DNA of 64,000 nucleotides from Cryobacterium psychrotolerans (GTDB lineage: Bacteria; Actinomycetota; Actinomycetes; Actinomycetales; Microbacteriaceae), in assembly GCF_900101115.1 (NCBI RefSeq), contig NZ_FNFU01000001.1, positions 186,001-250,000 of the forward strand, in the 5' to 3' direction. Under the pieces are notes generated by a model. That model was not told the DNA's origin, did no database searches, and saw nothing but the letters and a program-made list of their open reading frames with translations. This document shows, one piece after another, positions 49,641 to 57,732 of this stretch. The translations under genes and the position numbers were made by a program. Positions within the stretch are counted from its first letter, which is position 1. Each line of letters opens with the position of its first letter.

Positions 49641-50691
49641 GGCCGGCCGCCGGAAGGCTCGCCCCGTGCGCGGATGTCTCGTGCGCGGGCGCCTCGTGCA
49701 GGCCGGAGCCGGACACCTGGTCGACGAGGTGGTCGAGCAGATCGCCCAGCACAGCCAGGCCGTCGCGCACCCCGCCGGCCGAACCGGGGAGGTTGATCAC
49801 GACCGTGCGACCGGCGGTTCCGGCCAGTCCCCGGCTGAGCGCCGCGGACGGGGTGGTCTCCGCGCCGCGGCGGCGCAGGGCCTCGGCGATGCCCGGCAGC
49901 TCACGGTCGAGCACGGCAGCGGTCGCCTCGGGCGTGGCATCCGTGCGGGACACCCCGGTGCCGCCGGTCGTGATGATGACCGCCGGCTGCCCCTGCACCG
50001 CGGCGGCGAGGGCGGCGCCGATGTCGGCATCCGCCACCACCAGCGGGGGAGCCGTGTCGTAGCCCAGGCCGCCGAGCCAGGCCGCGATGACCGGGCCGGT
50101 CGTGTCTTCGCGCCGTCCGGCGGCGCCCTGCGTCGAGGCGACGATGACCCGAGCGGTGCGGCCGGATGCCTCGGTCGAGCCGGTCTCGGGCACGTCGGGG
50201 GCCTCGGCCGTGTCGTCGCGCGTCCAGTGGCCGCGCTTGCCGCCGCTCTTGGAGTCCAGTCGCACGTCGGTGAGGGTCGCGCCCGGGTCGACGGCCTTGA
50301 CCATGTCGTGCAGGGTGAGCCCGGCGATCGTCACGGCCGTGAGCGCCTCCATTTCGACGCCGGTCTGGCCGCGGGTCTTCGCCGAAGCCTCAATGTCGAT
50401 GGTGTTCTCGCCGAGCCGGAAGTCGACGGTCACGGAGGAGAGCGGCACCTGGTGGCAGAGCGGGATCAGCTCGGAGGTCTTCTTCGCGGCGGAAATCCCG
50501 GCGATGCGCGCGGTGGCGAGCACGTCGGCCTTCGGCAGGTTGTCGGCCCGCACCAGGGCGAGCACCTCCGCGGTCGTGACGAACCGCGCGCTCGCGACGG
50601 CCACTCGGCTCGTCTCCGCCTTGTGGCCCACGTCGATCATGCGTGCGCGGCCGTCGGCATCCAGGTGAGTCAGCTCGGTCATGATGTCCAT
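49633..50691 (-). CDS. moaCB: MoaC-MoaB/MogA fusion of molybdenum cofactor synthesis
   Basis: 352 residues. Residues 1-160 are MoaC (cyclic pyranopterin monophosphate synthase): RMIDVGHKAETSRVAVA, GISAAKKTSELIPLCHQVPL, GQTGVEMEALTAVTIAGLT, DMVKAVDPGA with the catalytic Lys/His. Residues 180-330 are MoaB/MogA (molybdopterin adenylylation): PAVIITTGGTGVSRTDATPE and TVVINLPGSAGGVRDGL. The fusion is common in actinobacteria. The tail is His/Ala-rich. It overlaps moaE by 8 nt; moaA and moeA are not in the window. Confidence 0.95.
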   Translation of the reverse strand: MDIMTELTHLDADGRARMIDVGHKAETSRVAVASARFVTTAEVLALVRADNLPKADVLATARIAGISAAKKTSELIPLCHQVPLSSVTVDFRLGENTIDIEASAKTRGQTGVEMEALTAVTIAGLTLHDMVKAVDPGATLTDVRLDSKSGGKRGHWTRDDTAEAPDVPETGSTEASGRTARVIVASTQGAAGRREDTTGPVIAAWLGGLGYDTAPPLVVADADIGAALAAAVQGQPAVIITTGGTGVSRTDATPEATAAVLDRELPGIAEALRRRGAETTPSAALSRGLAGTAGRTVVINLPGSAGGVRDGLAVLGDLLDHLVDQVSGSGLHEAPAHETSAHGASLPAAGRG

Positions 50692-50762
50692 ACTCTCGTG
50701 TTCGGCACTCGCGCGCGCGACCTGGCGGTCATCCGTGCTCGTTCGACCTTGCGGTCATCCGT

Positions 50763-51959
50763 TCAGTATCGCCTGAGCGCGAGGTCGATGGTGGCCGCCC
50801 AGTCGTCGATGCCGCCCTGCAGGGAGCGCACGCCGACCAGACCGCCACGCTCGAGGATGGCCCTGGCCCGGTCGGAACGCGGCCCGTGGTGGCAGTAGAC
50901 GACGACGGGCGGGCCTCCCTGCAGCGCGTCCACGGCGGCCTGCGGGTCCCGCTCCAGGTCGCCGAGCGGCAGCAGCTGCGAGCCGGGGAGGCGGGACACC
51001 TCCGCCTCCCAGGGCTCCCGCACATCGACCAGGCGCAGTGGCGAGCCCGCAGCGAGGAGCTCGGAAAGCTCCCGCGCGTCGATGTCACGCATGGCGATGC
51101 CGGCCGGGGCGGCCGTGCCCGAGCCGGTGTCGGCATCCGTGGCCGTGGCCGTGCCGCAGAAGGCCTCGTAGTCGATCAGCCCGGTGACGGGAGTGCCCTC
51201 CGGGTCGCTCGCGTAGCCGACCTCCCGGAACGTTGCGCGCAGGCTGTCATAGATCGTGACCCGGCCGAGCAGCGGGTCGCCGACGCCGCTGACGAGCTTG
51301 ATCGCCTCGGCCACCATGAGGGCCCCGATGACCGCGCAGACCGGCGGCAGGGCGCCGGCCTCGGCGCAGGAGGGCACCGTTCCCGGTGCCGGCGGCTCGG
51401 GGAACAGGTCGCGGTAGTGCGGCCCGCGGGCGGCCCAGCTCACGCCGGCCTGCCCGCCGAACTGGTGCACTGCGCCCCAGACGACGGGAATGCCGCTCAG
51501 GAGGGCGGCGTCGTTGGTGAGGTAGCGCGTGGCGAAGTTGTCGCTGCCGTCGAGCACGAGGTCGTAGCCGCTCATGATCTCCAGCGCGTTCGCAGCGGTG
51601 AGCATGGTGTCGTAGCCGACCGCGCGCACGGCCGGGTCGAGCGCGGCCACGGTCTCCAGCGCCGACGCGACCTTGCTGCGGCCGACGTCCCCGATGCCGT
51701 GGATCGTCTGCCGGGGCAGGTTGCTGGCTTCCACGGTGTCGGCGTCGATGATCCCGATGGTTCCGAAGCCGGCCGCGGCCAGGCCCGGGATGCTTGCGCT
51801 GCCCAGCCCGCCGGCGCCGACGACGAGCACCCGGGCGGAAGCGAGCCGGCCCTGGGCGGCCAGGCCGAAGCCGGGCAGGGAAATCGTGCGGGAGTAGCGC
51901 GCCACGCGGTCGGGGGACAGCGCGCCGCCCGGTTCAGCCAGCCCGTCGAACATGATCAT
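50763..51959 (-). CDS. moeZ: MoeZ/MoeB-type sulfur-carrier adenylyltransferase with rhodanese domain
   Basis: 398 residues. The E1-like domain has VLVVGAGGLGSASIPGLA, IIDADTVEASNLPRQ, a DGSDNFATRYLTND segment and the catalytic VPSCAEAGALPP. Residues 290-395 are a rhodanese: LVDVREPWEAEVSRLPGS and VVVYCHHGPRSDRAR with the active Cys. It adenylates and sulfurates MoaD. A TATTCT box lies 7 nt before ATG 51959, suggesting a leaderless mRNA divergent from modA. One Cys pair that holds structural zinc in MoeB is not evident. Confidence 0.93.
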   Translation of the reverse strand: MIMFDGLAEPGGALSPDRVARYSRTISLPGFGLAAQGRLASARVLVVGAGGLGSASIPGLAAAGFGTIGIIDADTVEASNLPRQTIHGIGDVGRSKVASALETVAALDPAVRAVGYDTMLTAANALEIMSGYDLVLDGSDNFATRYLTNDAALLSGIPVVWGAVHQFGGQAGVSWAARGPHYRDLFPEPPAPGTVPSCAEAGALPPVCAVIGALMVAEAIKLVSGVGDPLLGRVTIYDSLRATFREVGYASDPEGTPVTGLIDYEAFCGTATATDADTGSGTAAPAGIAMRDIDARELSELLAAGSPLRLVDVREPWEAEVSRLPGSQLLPLGDLERDPQAAVDALQGGPPVVVYCHHGPRSDRARAILERGGLVGVRSLQGGIDDWAATIDLALRRY

Positions 51960-51965
51960 GCTGCC

Positions 51966-51972
51966 TAGAATA
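51966..51972. promoter_or_regulatory. Overlapping -10 boxes between moeZ and modA
   Basis: TAGAATA contains TAGAAT on the plus strand and TATTCT on the minus strand. The minus box lies 7 nt before the moeZ ATG; the plus box is 44 nt before modA. Confidence 0.4.
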
Positions 51973-52015
51973 AGCCTGTCGATGCCGTCAAGGGCGCGGA
52001 GACGGGAGGGACAAC

Positions 52016-52795
52016 GTGCCGGGATTCCAGATTCGGTCAGCGGCCGTGGCCTGCGCGGGGCTCGTGCTGCTGGCCTCCTGCGCCTCGGCGGCTCCCGCCG
52101 GCCCCGACCCGGATGCGGTCACCGGCACGGTCGTCGTTTTCGCGGCCGCGTCGCTGACCGAGGCGTTCACCGACCTCGCCGACGAGTTCGAGGCCGCGCA
52201 TCCGGGCACAGCGGTCACCGTCAACCTCGGCAGCAGCGCGGCCCTCGCGCAGCAGCTCACCGCCGGCGCCCCGGCGGATGTCTTCGCCGCCGCCAATGAG
52301 GCGGCCATGGGCGTCGTGAGCGACGCGGGGCTGGTGCGGGGAGAGGCCGCGGTCTTCGCCCGCAACAGCCTCCGGATCGCCGTGCCGGCCGGCAACCCGG
52401 CCGGGGTCACCGGTTTGGCCGACTTCGCCCGCCGCGACCTGACCGTCGCCCTCTGCGCGCCCGAAGCTCCCTGCGGGATGCTCTCCGCCCGGGTGTTCGC
52501 CTACGCCGGGATCACCCCGGCCCCCGACACCCTCGAGCAGGACGTGAAGGCGGCGCTCGTCAAGGTGGAGCGTGACGAGGTCGATTGCGCGCTCGTGTAC
52601 CGCACCGATGTCCTGGCCGCCGGCGGCGCGGTCGACGGGATCGACTTCCCGGGGGCGGACGAGGCGGTCACCGAGTATCCGATCGCGACGCTCGGGGACG
52701 CGCCGAATCCGGGGGCGGCTGAAGCGTTTTTGGACTTCGTGCTGTCCGGCACCGGGAGGGCGGCGCTGGCCGCAGCGGGATTCGGGGTCGGGTAG
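52016..52795 (+). CDS. modA: ModA, molybdate-binding lipoprotein
   Basis: 259 residues, start GTG with GGGAGGG 6 nt upstream. Lipobox LLASC. The oxyanion-binding strands VVVFAAASLTEAFTDLA, NLGSSAALAQQLTAGAPADV and CALVYRTDVLAAG are the ModA signature. It captures molybdate or tungstate outside the membrane for ModBC. First gene of modABC and divergent from moeZ. Confidence 0.95.
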   Translation: MPGFQIRSAAVACAGLVLLASCASAAPAGPDPDAVTGTVVVFAAASLTEAFTDLADEFEAAHPGTAVTVNLGSSAALAQQLTAGAPADVFAAANEAAMGVVSDAGLVRGEAAVFARNSLRIAVPAGNPAGVTGLADFARRDLTVALCAPEAPCGMLSARVFAYAGITPAPDTLEQDVKAALVKVERDEVDCALVYRTDVLAAGGAVDGIDFPGADEAVTEYPIATLGDAPNPGAAEAFLDFVLSGTGRAALAAAGFGVG

Positions 52796-52899
52796 GCCCG
52801 GTCGGGTGCACACGCCCGACGCGCAACCGCCGACGCCGAAGCCGGCTGACGCCGACGCCCGGCGGTTCCGCGCCTCCGGCGGCGCGCGCGCCCTGCTCC

Positions 52900-52905
52900 T
52901 AGAAT
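52900..52905 (+). promoter_or_regulatory. -10 box of leaderless modB
   Basis: TAGAAT, 6 nt before GTG 52912, in a 116-bp gap after modA, so modBC may have its own promoter. Confidence 0.5.
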
Positions 52906-52911
52906 GAGCGT

Positions 52912-53826
52912 GTGCCGGCCTTCCGGCCGAGCTGGAGCGGCAGACGGGCGGGGCGGGACGTGGTCGGGTACGAGGTCCGGGCGGACGACAGGGCGGCGGC
53001 GCGTGCCGCCGGACGCGCCGGCGACCGGCGGGGTGGCGGAGTGCCGGGCGCGCTCTGGGTCCCCGCGGTCATCGCGATCGCATTTCTCGTGCTGCCGCTG
53101 GTCGCCCTCCTCGCGAAGGCTCCATGGGGCAGCATCCCGGAGCAGCTGTTCACGCCTGAAGTCGGGGATGCCCTCCGGCTCTCGCTGCTCAGCGCGCTCG
53201 CCGCGACGGCGCTGTGCGTGCTCTTCGGAGTTCCGCTCGCCTGGGTGCTCGTTCGCTCCTCCGACTGGGCCAGCCCGATCTTCCGGCGGGTGCTGCGCGC
53301 CCTCGTGCTCGTACCGCTCGTGCTCCCGCCCGTCGTCGGCGGGGTCGCCCTGCTGCTGCTCCTCGGCCGGCGCGGACTGGCCGGACAATATCTCTACGAC
53401 TGGTTCGGCGTATCCATCCCGTTCACGACGACCGCCGTCGTACTGGCGCAGACCTTCGTCGCGATGCCCTTCCTCGTTCTCGCGGTCGAGGGAGCGCTCC
53501 GCGGCGCCGACCGACGCTACGAGGATGCCGCCGCGACCCTCGGCGCATCCCGCTGGCTGATCTTCCGCCGGGTGACGCTCCCGCTCGTTGCCCCCGGCGT
53601 GAGCGCCGGCGCCGTGCTCTGCTTCGCCCGCGCGCTCGGAGAGTTCGGAGCCACGATCACCTTCGCCGGCAGCTTCCCCGGTGTCACCCAGACCATGCCG
53701 ATCTCGGCCTACCTCGCGCTTCAGTCGAATCCGGACGGCGCCATCGTGCTCTCGCTCCTGCTGCTGGCCGTCTCCCTGGTCGTGCTGGTGAGCCTCCGCG
53801 ACCGGTGGATCGGGGTCGGCACATGA
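52912..53826 (+). CDS. modB: ModB, molybdate ABC permease
   Basis: 304 residues; the first 45 are a hydrophilic Arg- and Gly-rich extension before helix 1 (ALWVPAVIAIAFLVLPLVAL). Six helices follow, with the ATPase-contact loop EDAAATLGASRWLIFRRVTL and RALGEFGATITFAGSFPG. GTG 52912 is taken because of the TAGAAT box 6 nt upstream; a later start cannot be excluded. Its stop overlaps the modC start (ATGA). Confidence 0.92.
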   Translation: MPAFRPSWSGRRAGRDVVGYEVRADDRAAARAAGRAGDRRGGGVPGALWVPAVIAIAFLVLPLVALLAKAPWGSIPEQLFTPEVGDALRLSLLSALAATALCVLFGVPLAWVLVRSSDWASPIFRRVLRALVLVPLVLPPVVGGVALLLLLGRRGLAGQYLYDWFGVSIPFTTTAVVLAQTFVAMPFLVLAVEGALRGADRRYEDAAATLGASRWLIFRRVTLPLVAPGVSAGAVLCFARALGEFGATITFAGSFPGVTQTMPISAYLALQSNPDGAIVLSLLLLAVSLVVLVSLRDRWIGVGT

Positions 53827-54983
53827 GAGCCCCGGACCGGGCCGGGCAGGCGGCGCTCGAGGCGCTGGTCCTGGTCGAACGGGACGGGTTCCGGCTGGAC
53901 GTTCGCCTCACGGTGCCGTCCGGGGGAGTCCTCGCCGTGCTCGGCCCGAACGGCGCGGGCAAGACCACGCTCCTTCGGGCGCTCGCCGGGCTGATCGTGC
54001 CGAACGCGGGCCGGGTGCGGGTCGGAGACCGGATCCTCGATGACCCGGCCGCGGGCATCCACCTGGAACCGCAGGCGCGCGGGATCGGCGTCGTGTTCCA
54101 GGACTACCTGTTGTTCCCGCACCTGAGCGCCCTCGACAACGTGGCATTCGGTCCGCGTGCCCACGGCGTGCCCGCACGGGAGGCGAGGGAGCGCAGCCAG
54201 GCCTGGCTGACCCGGGTCGGGATCGGCGACCGGGCCGGGGCGCGGCCGGCGGCGCTGTCGGGCGGGCAGTCCCAGCGGGCGGCCCTGGCCCGGGCGCTCG
54301 TGCTCGAACCCTCCGTGCTGCTGCTCGACGAGCCGCTCGCCGCCCTCGACGCGGCCACTCGGATGGACGTCCGCGCGGACCTCTCCGGCTATCTCCGCGA
54401 ATTCGGCGGAGCCACCGTGCTGGTGACCCACGACCCGCTCGACGCCCTGATCCTCGCCGACGAGATCATCGTGCTCGAGGCCGGCGTGGTGACCCAGCGC
54501 GGCACGCCGCAGGAGGTCTCCCGCGCTCCCCGCACCGATTACGTCGCCCGCCTGGTCGGCCAGAACCTGCTTCGGGCCGCGAGCCTGCGGGGGCTGGCGG
54601 GGGGCGGCTCCGCGCTGACCCTGGCCGGCGGGCTCGAGGTGTCGAGTGCCGACGAGCCTTCCGCCGCGGGGATGCTCGCGCCCGGCTCCGCGGAGTCCGG
54701 GCCCGGCCAGTCGACTCCCGCGGCCGTGTTCTCTCCCTCCGCGGTCTTCGTGCACAGCGCGCGGCCGGGGGCGGGCTCGCCCCGGAACGTGTGGGCGGCG
54801 CGCGTCGCCGGGATCGAGCAGCACGCGGCGATCGTGCGCATCCGCTGCCTGACCGAACTCGGCGGTCACACGGTGCTCGCCGACGTCACCCCCGCGGCGA
54901 TGGGCGAGCTCAGGCTGCGGCCGGGCGACCAGGTCTGGCTCAGTGTCAAGGCCGTCGAGGTGCACCTGACCGCCGCGGCCTGA
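53823..54983 (+). CDS. modC: ModC, molybdate ABC ATPase with molybdate-sensing TOBE domain
   Basis: 386 residues. Walker A GPNGAGKTT, Q-loop VFQDYLLFPHLSALDNV, signature LSGGQSQR, Walker B LLLDEPLAALD, H-loop VTHDPLDA. Residues 310-382 form a TOBE/Mop-type domain (VWAARVAGIEQHAAIVRI, LADVTPAAMGELRLRPGD) that binds molybdate and inhibits transport when the metal is abundant. Between them lies a Gly/Ala/Ser-rich linker of about 60 residues, longer than usual. Coupled to modB by the 4-nt overlap. Confidence 0.95.
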   Translation: MRAPDRAGQAALEALVLVERDGFRLDVRLTVPSGGVLAVLGPNGAGKTTLLRALAGLIVPNAGRVRVGDRILDDPAAGIHLEPQARGIGVVFQDYLLFPHLSALDNVAFGPRAHGVPAREARERSQAWLTRVGIGDRAGARPAALSGGQSQRAALARALVLEPSVLLLDEPLAALDAATRMDVRADLSGYLREFGGATVLVTHDPLDALILADEIIVLEAGVVTQRGTPQEVSRAPRTDYVARLVGQNLLRAASLRGLAGGGSALTLAGGLEVSSADEPSAAGMLAPGSAESGPGQSTPAAVFSPSAVFVHSARPGAGSPRNVWAARVAGIEQHAAIVRIRCLTELGGHTVLADVTPAAMGELRLRPGDQVWLSVKAVEVHLTAAA

Positions 54984-55048
54984 CCCGCCACCTGTGGCCG
55001 CAGCGGACGACGGCGGCCCGGACACCGGCGACCGAGTGTGACCGTTCC

Positions 55049-55084
55049 GGTCGAGTTGCCCGGGTGTGCCGGGCAAACTCGACC
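55049..55084. terminator. Hairpin between convergent modC and molybdoenzyme genes
   Basis: GGTCGAGTTGCCCGG pairs with CCGGGCAAACTCGACC, with one base bulged and a short loop. No T-run. Confidence 0.65.
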
Positions 55085-55137
55085 GCACGTGACAAAGTCG
55101 GAGTCGTCCGCTTTGGGAACAGGTGCCGGGCGATCGG

Positions 55138-56748
55138 TCAGCCGACGCGCACGGTGATGTCGTGCAGGCCGGTCGCGCCGTCGGGGGCCACAGCGCGGCG
55201 GGCCGACGTCTGCACGAGGCCGTCGGCATCCGTCGCCCGCACCCGCAGCGTGTGCTCGCCCGCCGGGGCATCCCAGCTCCACTTCCACTGCCGCCAGGTG
55301 TCGGCCGAGATCGCATCGGCGAGGGTCGCGGTGTTCCAATCGCCGTCATCCACCTGCACCTCAACCGCCCGGATGCCCGTGTGCTGCGCCCAGGCGACAC
55401 CGGCGACGGTGACCGGTCCGGACGCCACCGGGGCGCCCGCCCGGGGAACGTCGATGCGCGAGGACAGCTTGATCGGCCCGCGCTCGGACCAGCCGCGCGT
55501 GGACCAGTAGGCCACTTCCCGGTCGAACCGGGTGAGCTTCAGCTCGACCACCCATTTCGTGGCCGAGACGTAGCCGTAGAGGCCGGGCACGACCATCCGC
55601 ACCGGGTAGCCGTGCTCCAGCGGCAGGGCGACCCCGTTCATGCCCACGGCGAGGATCGCGTTGCGGTCGTCGGTGAGGGCGTCGAGCGGTGTGCTCGCCG
55701 TCCAGCCGTCCTGGCTGCGGGAGAGCACCATGTCGGCGTCGCTGGTCGGCCTGGCCCTGGCGAGCAGCTTCCGGATCGGGTAGCCGAGCCAGGTTGCGTT
55801 TCCGATCAGGTCGCCGCCGACCTCGTTCGAGACACAGGCGAGCGTCGTCGTGCTCTCCTCGAGCGGCAGCGCGAGCAGCTCGACGAAGTCGATTTCGATC
55901 TCGTTCTCGACCATTCCGGTGACCTTCAGCGTCCACTGGGACGCATCGATCCGCGGCACCCGCAGCGCCGTGTCGATGCGGTAGAAGGCGTCGTTGGGGG
56001 TGATCAGCGGCGCCAGGCCGGGGACGTCGACGGATGCGCCGGCCGGGATGGGGGCGGCCGGAACGGCGGGCGCGGGGAGTGTGAGCCGGGCCCGGGCGGC
56101 ATCCGCGGCCCTCGCCCCTGCCTGCAGGAGTTGCCCGCCGACGGCCGCGAGGATGCCCACGCCGGCGCTTACCCCGGTCCAGGCGAGGAAGCGTCGCCGG
56201 TCGATTGCCCCCGCGGCCTGGTCTGCCTCCGCCGGAGCGGGCCGCACACGGAACTTCGTCGCGAATACCGTGATGAGGACGGCCGTGACGACCATCGCGA
56301 CGACCGAGGGCAGTGCGTCGATGGCCGTCGCGTTTGCCCGGGTCACCGCGGCGAACACCGCGAGGCTGCCGAACACGATGGCGATGACGCGGCCGGCCGG
56401 AGGACGGCGGAACTCCAGCACGCCGGCGACGGCGGAGAGCAGGGCTGCGGCGAGCCCGACGCAAACGATGAGCACGGCCTTGTCGGCCGTGCCGAACAGG
56501 CTGATCACGAGGTCCTTCAGCCAGGCCGGGGAGAGGTCGATGATGAGCGCGCCGATCGCCAGGATCGGGCCGGCATTCGGGGCGAACAGGCCCGCAGTCA
56601 GCTCGGCGAGGCCGAGCCCGGCGAGCGCGGCGGCGACGCCGGCCAGGGCCGGGCGCCGCCACGGTCGAAGCGGCGTGGGGTGTGGCGGCGTGGGGCCAGG
56701 CTGCGGCGTGGGGCCAGGCTGCTGGGAGGGGGCTTCGCGGGAGGCCAT
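55138..56748 (-). CDS. Membrane-anchored sulfite-oxidase-type molybdopterin oxidoreductase
   Basis: 536 residues. A Pro-rich start, then about five helices (residues 32-165), a polar turn and a twin-arginine-like DRRRFLAWTGVSAGVG at 185, then an exported domain. The molybdenum Cys is in TTTLACVSNEVGGDLIGN, flanked by IDFVELLALPLEES and the WLGYPIRKLLARA segment; a MVVPGLYGYVSATKWV strand and a C-terminal Mo-co dimerisation domain (TVAGVAWAQHTGIRAVEVQV) follow. The sulfite oxidase/YedY fold is clear; electron donor and substrate are not. It uses the cofactor made and supplied by the neighbouring moa and mod genes. Confidence 0.9.
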   Translation of the reverse strand: MASREAPSQQPGPTPQPGPTPPHPTPLRPWRRPALAGVAAALAGLGLAELTAGLFAPNAGPILAIGALIIDLSPAWLKDLVISLFGTADKAVLIVCVGLAAALLSAVAGVLEFRRPPAGRVIAIVFGSLAVFAAVTRANATAIDALPSVVAMVVTAVLITVFATKFRVRPAPAEADQAAGAIDRRRFLAWTGVSAGVGILAAVGGQLLQAGARAADAARARLTLPAPAVPAAPIPAGASVDVPGLAPLITPNDAFYRIDTALRVPRIDASQWTLKVTGMVENEIEIDFVELLALPLEESTTTLACVSNEVGGDLIGNATWLGYPIRKLLARARPTSDADMVLSRSQDGWTASTPLDALTDDRNAILAVGMNGVALPLEHGYPVRMVVPGLYGYVSATKWVVELKLTRFDREVAYWSTRGWSERGPIKLSSRIDVPRAGAPVASGPVTVAGVAWAQHTGIRAVEVQVDDGDWNTATLADAISADTWRQWKWSWDAPAGEHTLRVRATDADGLVQTSARRAVAPDGATGLHDITVRVG

Positions 56749-56817
56749 GCGCCCAGCATAGGATCACCGCCGCAGAGTTTCCCGCTGAGCGAGCGGCTGC
56801 CGAAAGTCCCCGTTCCT

Positions 56818-56870
56818 GCCGAGAGTCGCCGCTGCAACGGCGAGTCTCGGCGGAAACGGCGACTCTCGGC
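56818..56870. repeat. Inverted repeat between the molybdoenzyme and the encapsulin remnant
   Basis: GCCGAGAGTCGCCG (56818-56831) pairs with CGGCGACTCTCGGC (56857-56870) across a 25-nt loop that holds a further GCGAGTCTCGGC. It lies just downstream of the encapsulin remnant. Confidence 0.7.
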
Positions 56871-56883
56871 GCCCGGACCGGCG

Positions 56884-57188
56884 CTAGGGCTTCCGGCGGG
56901 CCAGCGCGATTGCGGCTTCCGGCGTGGCCACACGGAAGCTGAAGCTCTCCTGGAGGTACAGGTGCACGTTCGCAGCAGGAACTCCAGGCCCATGCTGAAG
57001 TGCTTGAACTCCTCACCCAGAGAGTCGGTCATGATCGCGCGCGCCGTCGCATCCGGCTCGAGCGAAATCCTCTGCTCGTACCAGCCGATCGCCTCGGCTT
57101 CCTCGGTGAGGTTCGCGCACATCCGGGCGAAGGTCCGCGTCTCGGCGGACAGCTCCCCGGCCGGCTCGTGGTATTGGTCAATACCCAT
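56884..57188 (-). pseudogene. Scar of an encapsulated-ferritin/encapsulin operon (fusion by deletion)
   Basis: The first 73 codons, from ATG 57188 with GGAGGAGT 5 nt upstream, are an encapsulated ferritin (EncFtn): DQYHEPAGELSAETRTF, TEEAEAIGWYEQRISLEPDA and EEFKHFSMGLEFLLR, including the iron-binding Glu, Glu and His. Then the frame breaks. In the next frame, from about 56970 to the TAG at 56884, the DNA reads NVHLYLQESFSFRVATPEAA and ends IALARRKP, which matches the last 25-30 residues of encapsulin shell proteins (compare VRLYLQETLTFLCYTAEA of mycobacteria). The rest of the ferritin and nearly all of the shell gene are missing. In encapsulin operons the cargo gene sits directly before the shell gene, so one deletion explains it. 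Confidence 0.82.
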
Positions 57189-57269
57189 CGGGACTCCTCC
57201 TTTGAACATGTCGGCCGCGCGCCCGCCATGTCGCTGTCGAGGAGCTCGGGGCGTTTGCCTGAAATGGGG

Positions 57270-57659
57270 TCAGGCAGTCCGTGCCGTTTCGAGTTCCCGC
57301 GCGCAGGCGATGCACAGTGCGGCCGCGGGGCGGGCCTCCAGCCGGGCGCGGCCGATCGGTTCGCCCCGTCGCAGGCAGACGCCGTAGGTTCCATCCGCGA
57401 TGCGCTGCAGCGCCCGGTCGATCCCCGCCAGGCGCTCCGCGAGCTCGCTGTGCACGCCCGACAACGTCGACCACTCGGCAGACAGGGTGGGGCCGTCCGG
57501 GTCGTGCTCGTCGTCCGCGGATGCGTCGCTCCTGGCCTCGCGCACCTCACCGAGCGAACCGGTCAGCCGGTCGAGGTCGGCCGCGGTGTCCAGCCGCTCC
57601 CGGCGAAGGAGCGTCTCGAAGTGCGCCAGCGCGGAAACCGCGAACCGTGATTCGGCCAT
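57270..57659 (-). CDS. DksA/TraR-type protein with incomplete zinc finger
   Basis: 129 residues from ATG 57659 (GGGAGA upstream). A coiled-coil N-terminal half (ALAHFETLLRRERLDTAADL, HSELAERLAGIDRALQRI) precedes the zinc finger region DGTYGVCLRRGEPIGRARLE and LCIACA. Family members have CxxC...CxxC; here the second Cys is Arg, leaving three. Such proteins bind RNA polymerase through the secondary channel. Whether this one still binds zinc is doubtful. It stands alone, upstream of the encapsulin scar and divergent from the helicase. Confidence 0.8.
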   Translation of the reverse strand: MAESRFAVSALAHFETLLRRERLDTAADLDRLTGSLGEVREARSDASADDEHDPDGPTLSAEWSTLSGVHSELAERLAGIDRALQRIADGTYGVCLRRGEPIGRARLEARPAAALCIACARELETARTA

Positions 57660-57732
57660 GAGCCATTCTCCCACCGGTCCGGAATCACCGGTGTGAGGAA
57701 TCACAGGCGCGATAGGGCAGGATCGAAGGATC

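Noticed and set aside
56598..56960. Continuation of the ferritin reading frame past 56970 as a real C-terminus
   Set aside because: The in-frame continuation is Arg/Pro/Ser-rich, runs through an inverted repeat and overlaps the next gene; the alternative frame matches encapsulin and stops.
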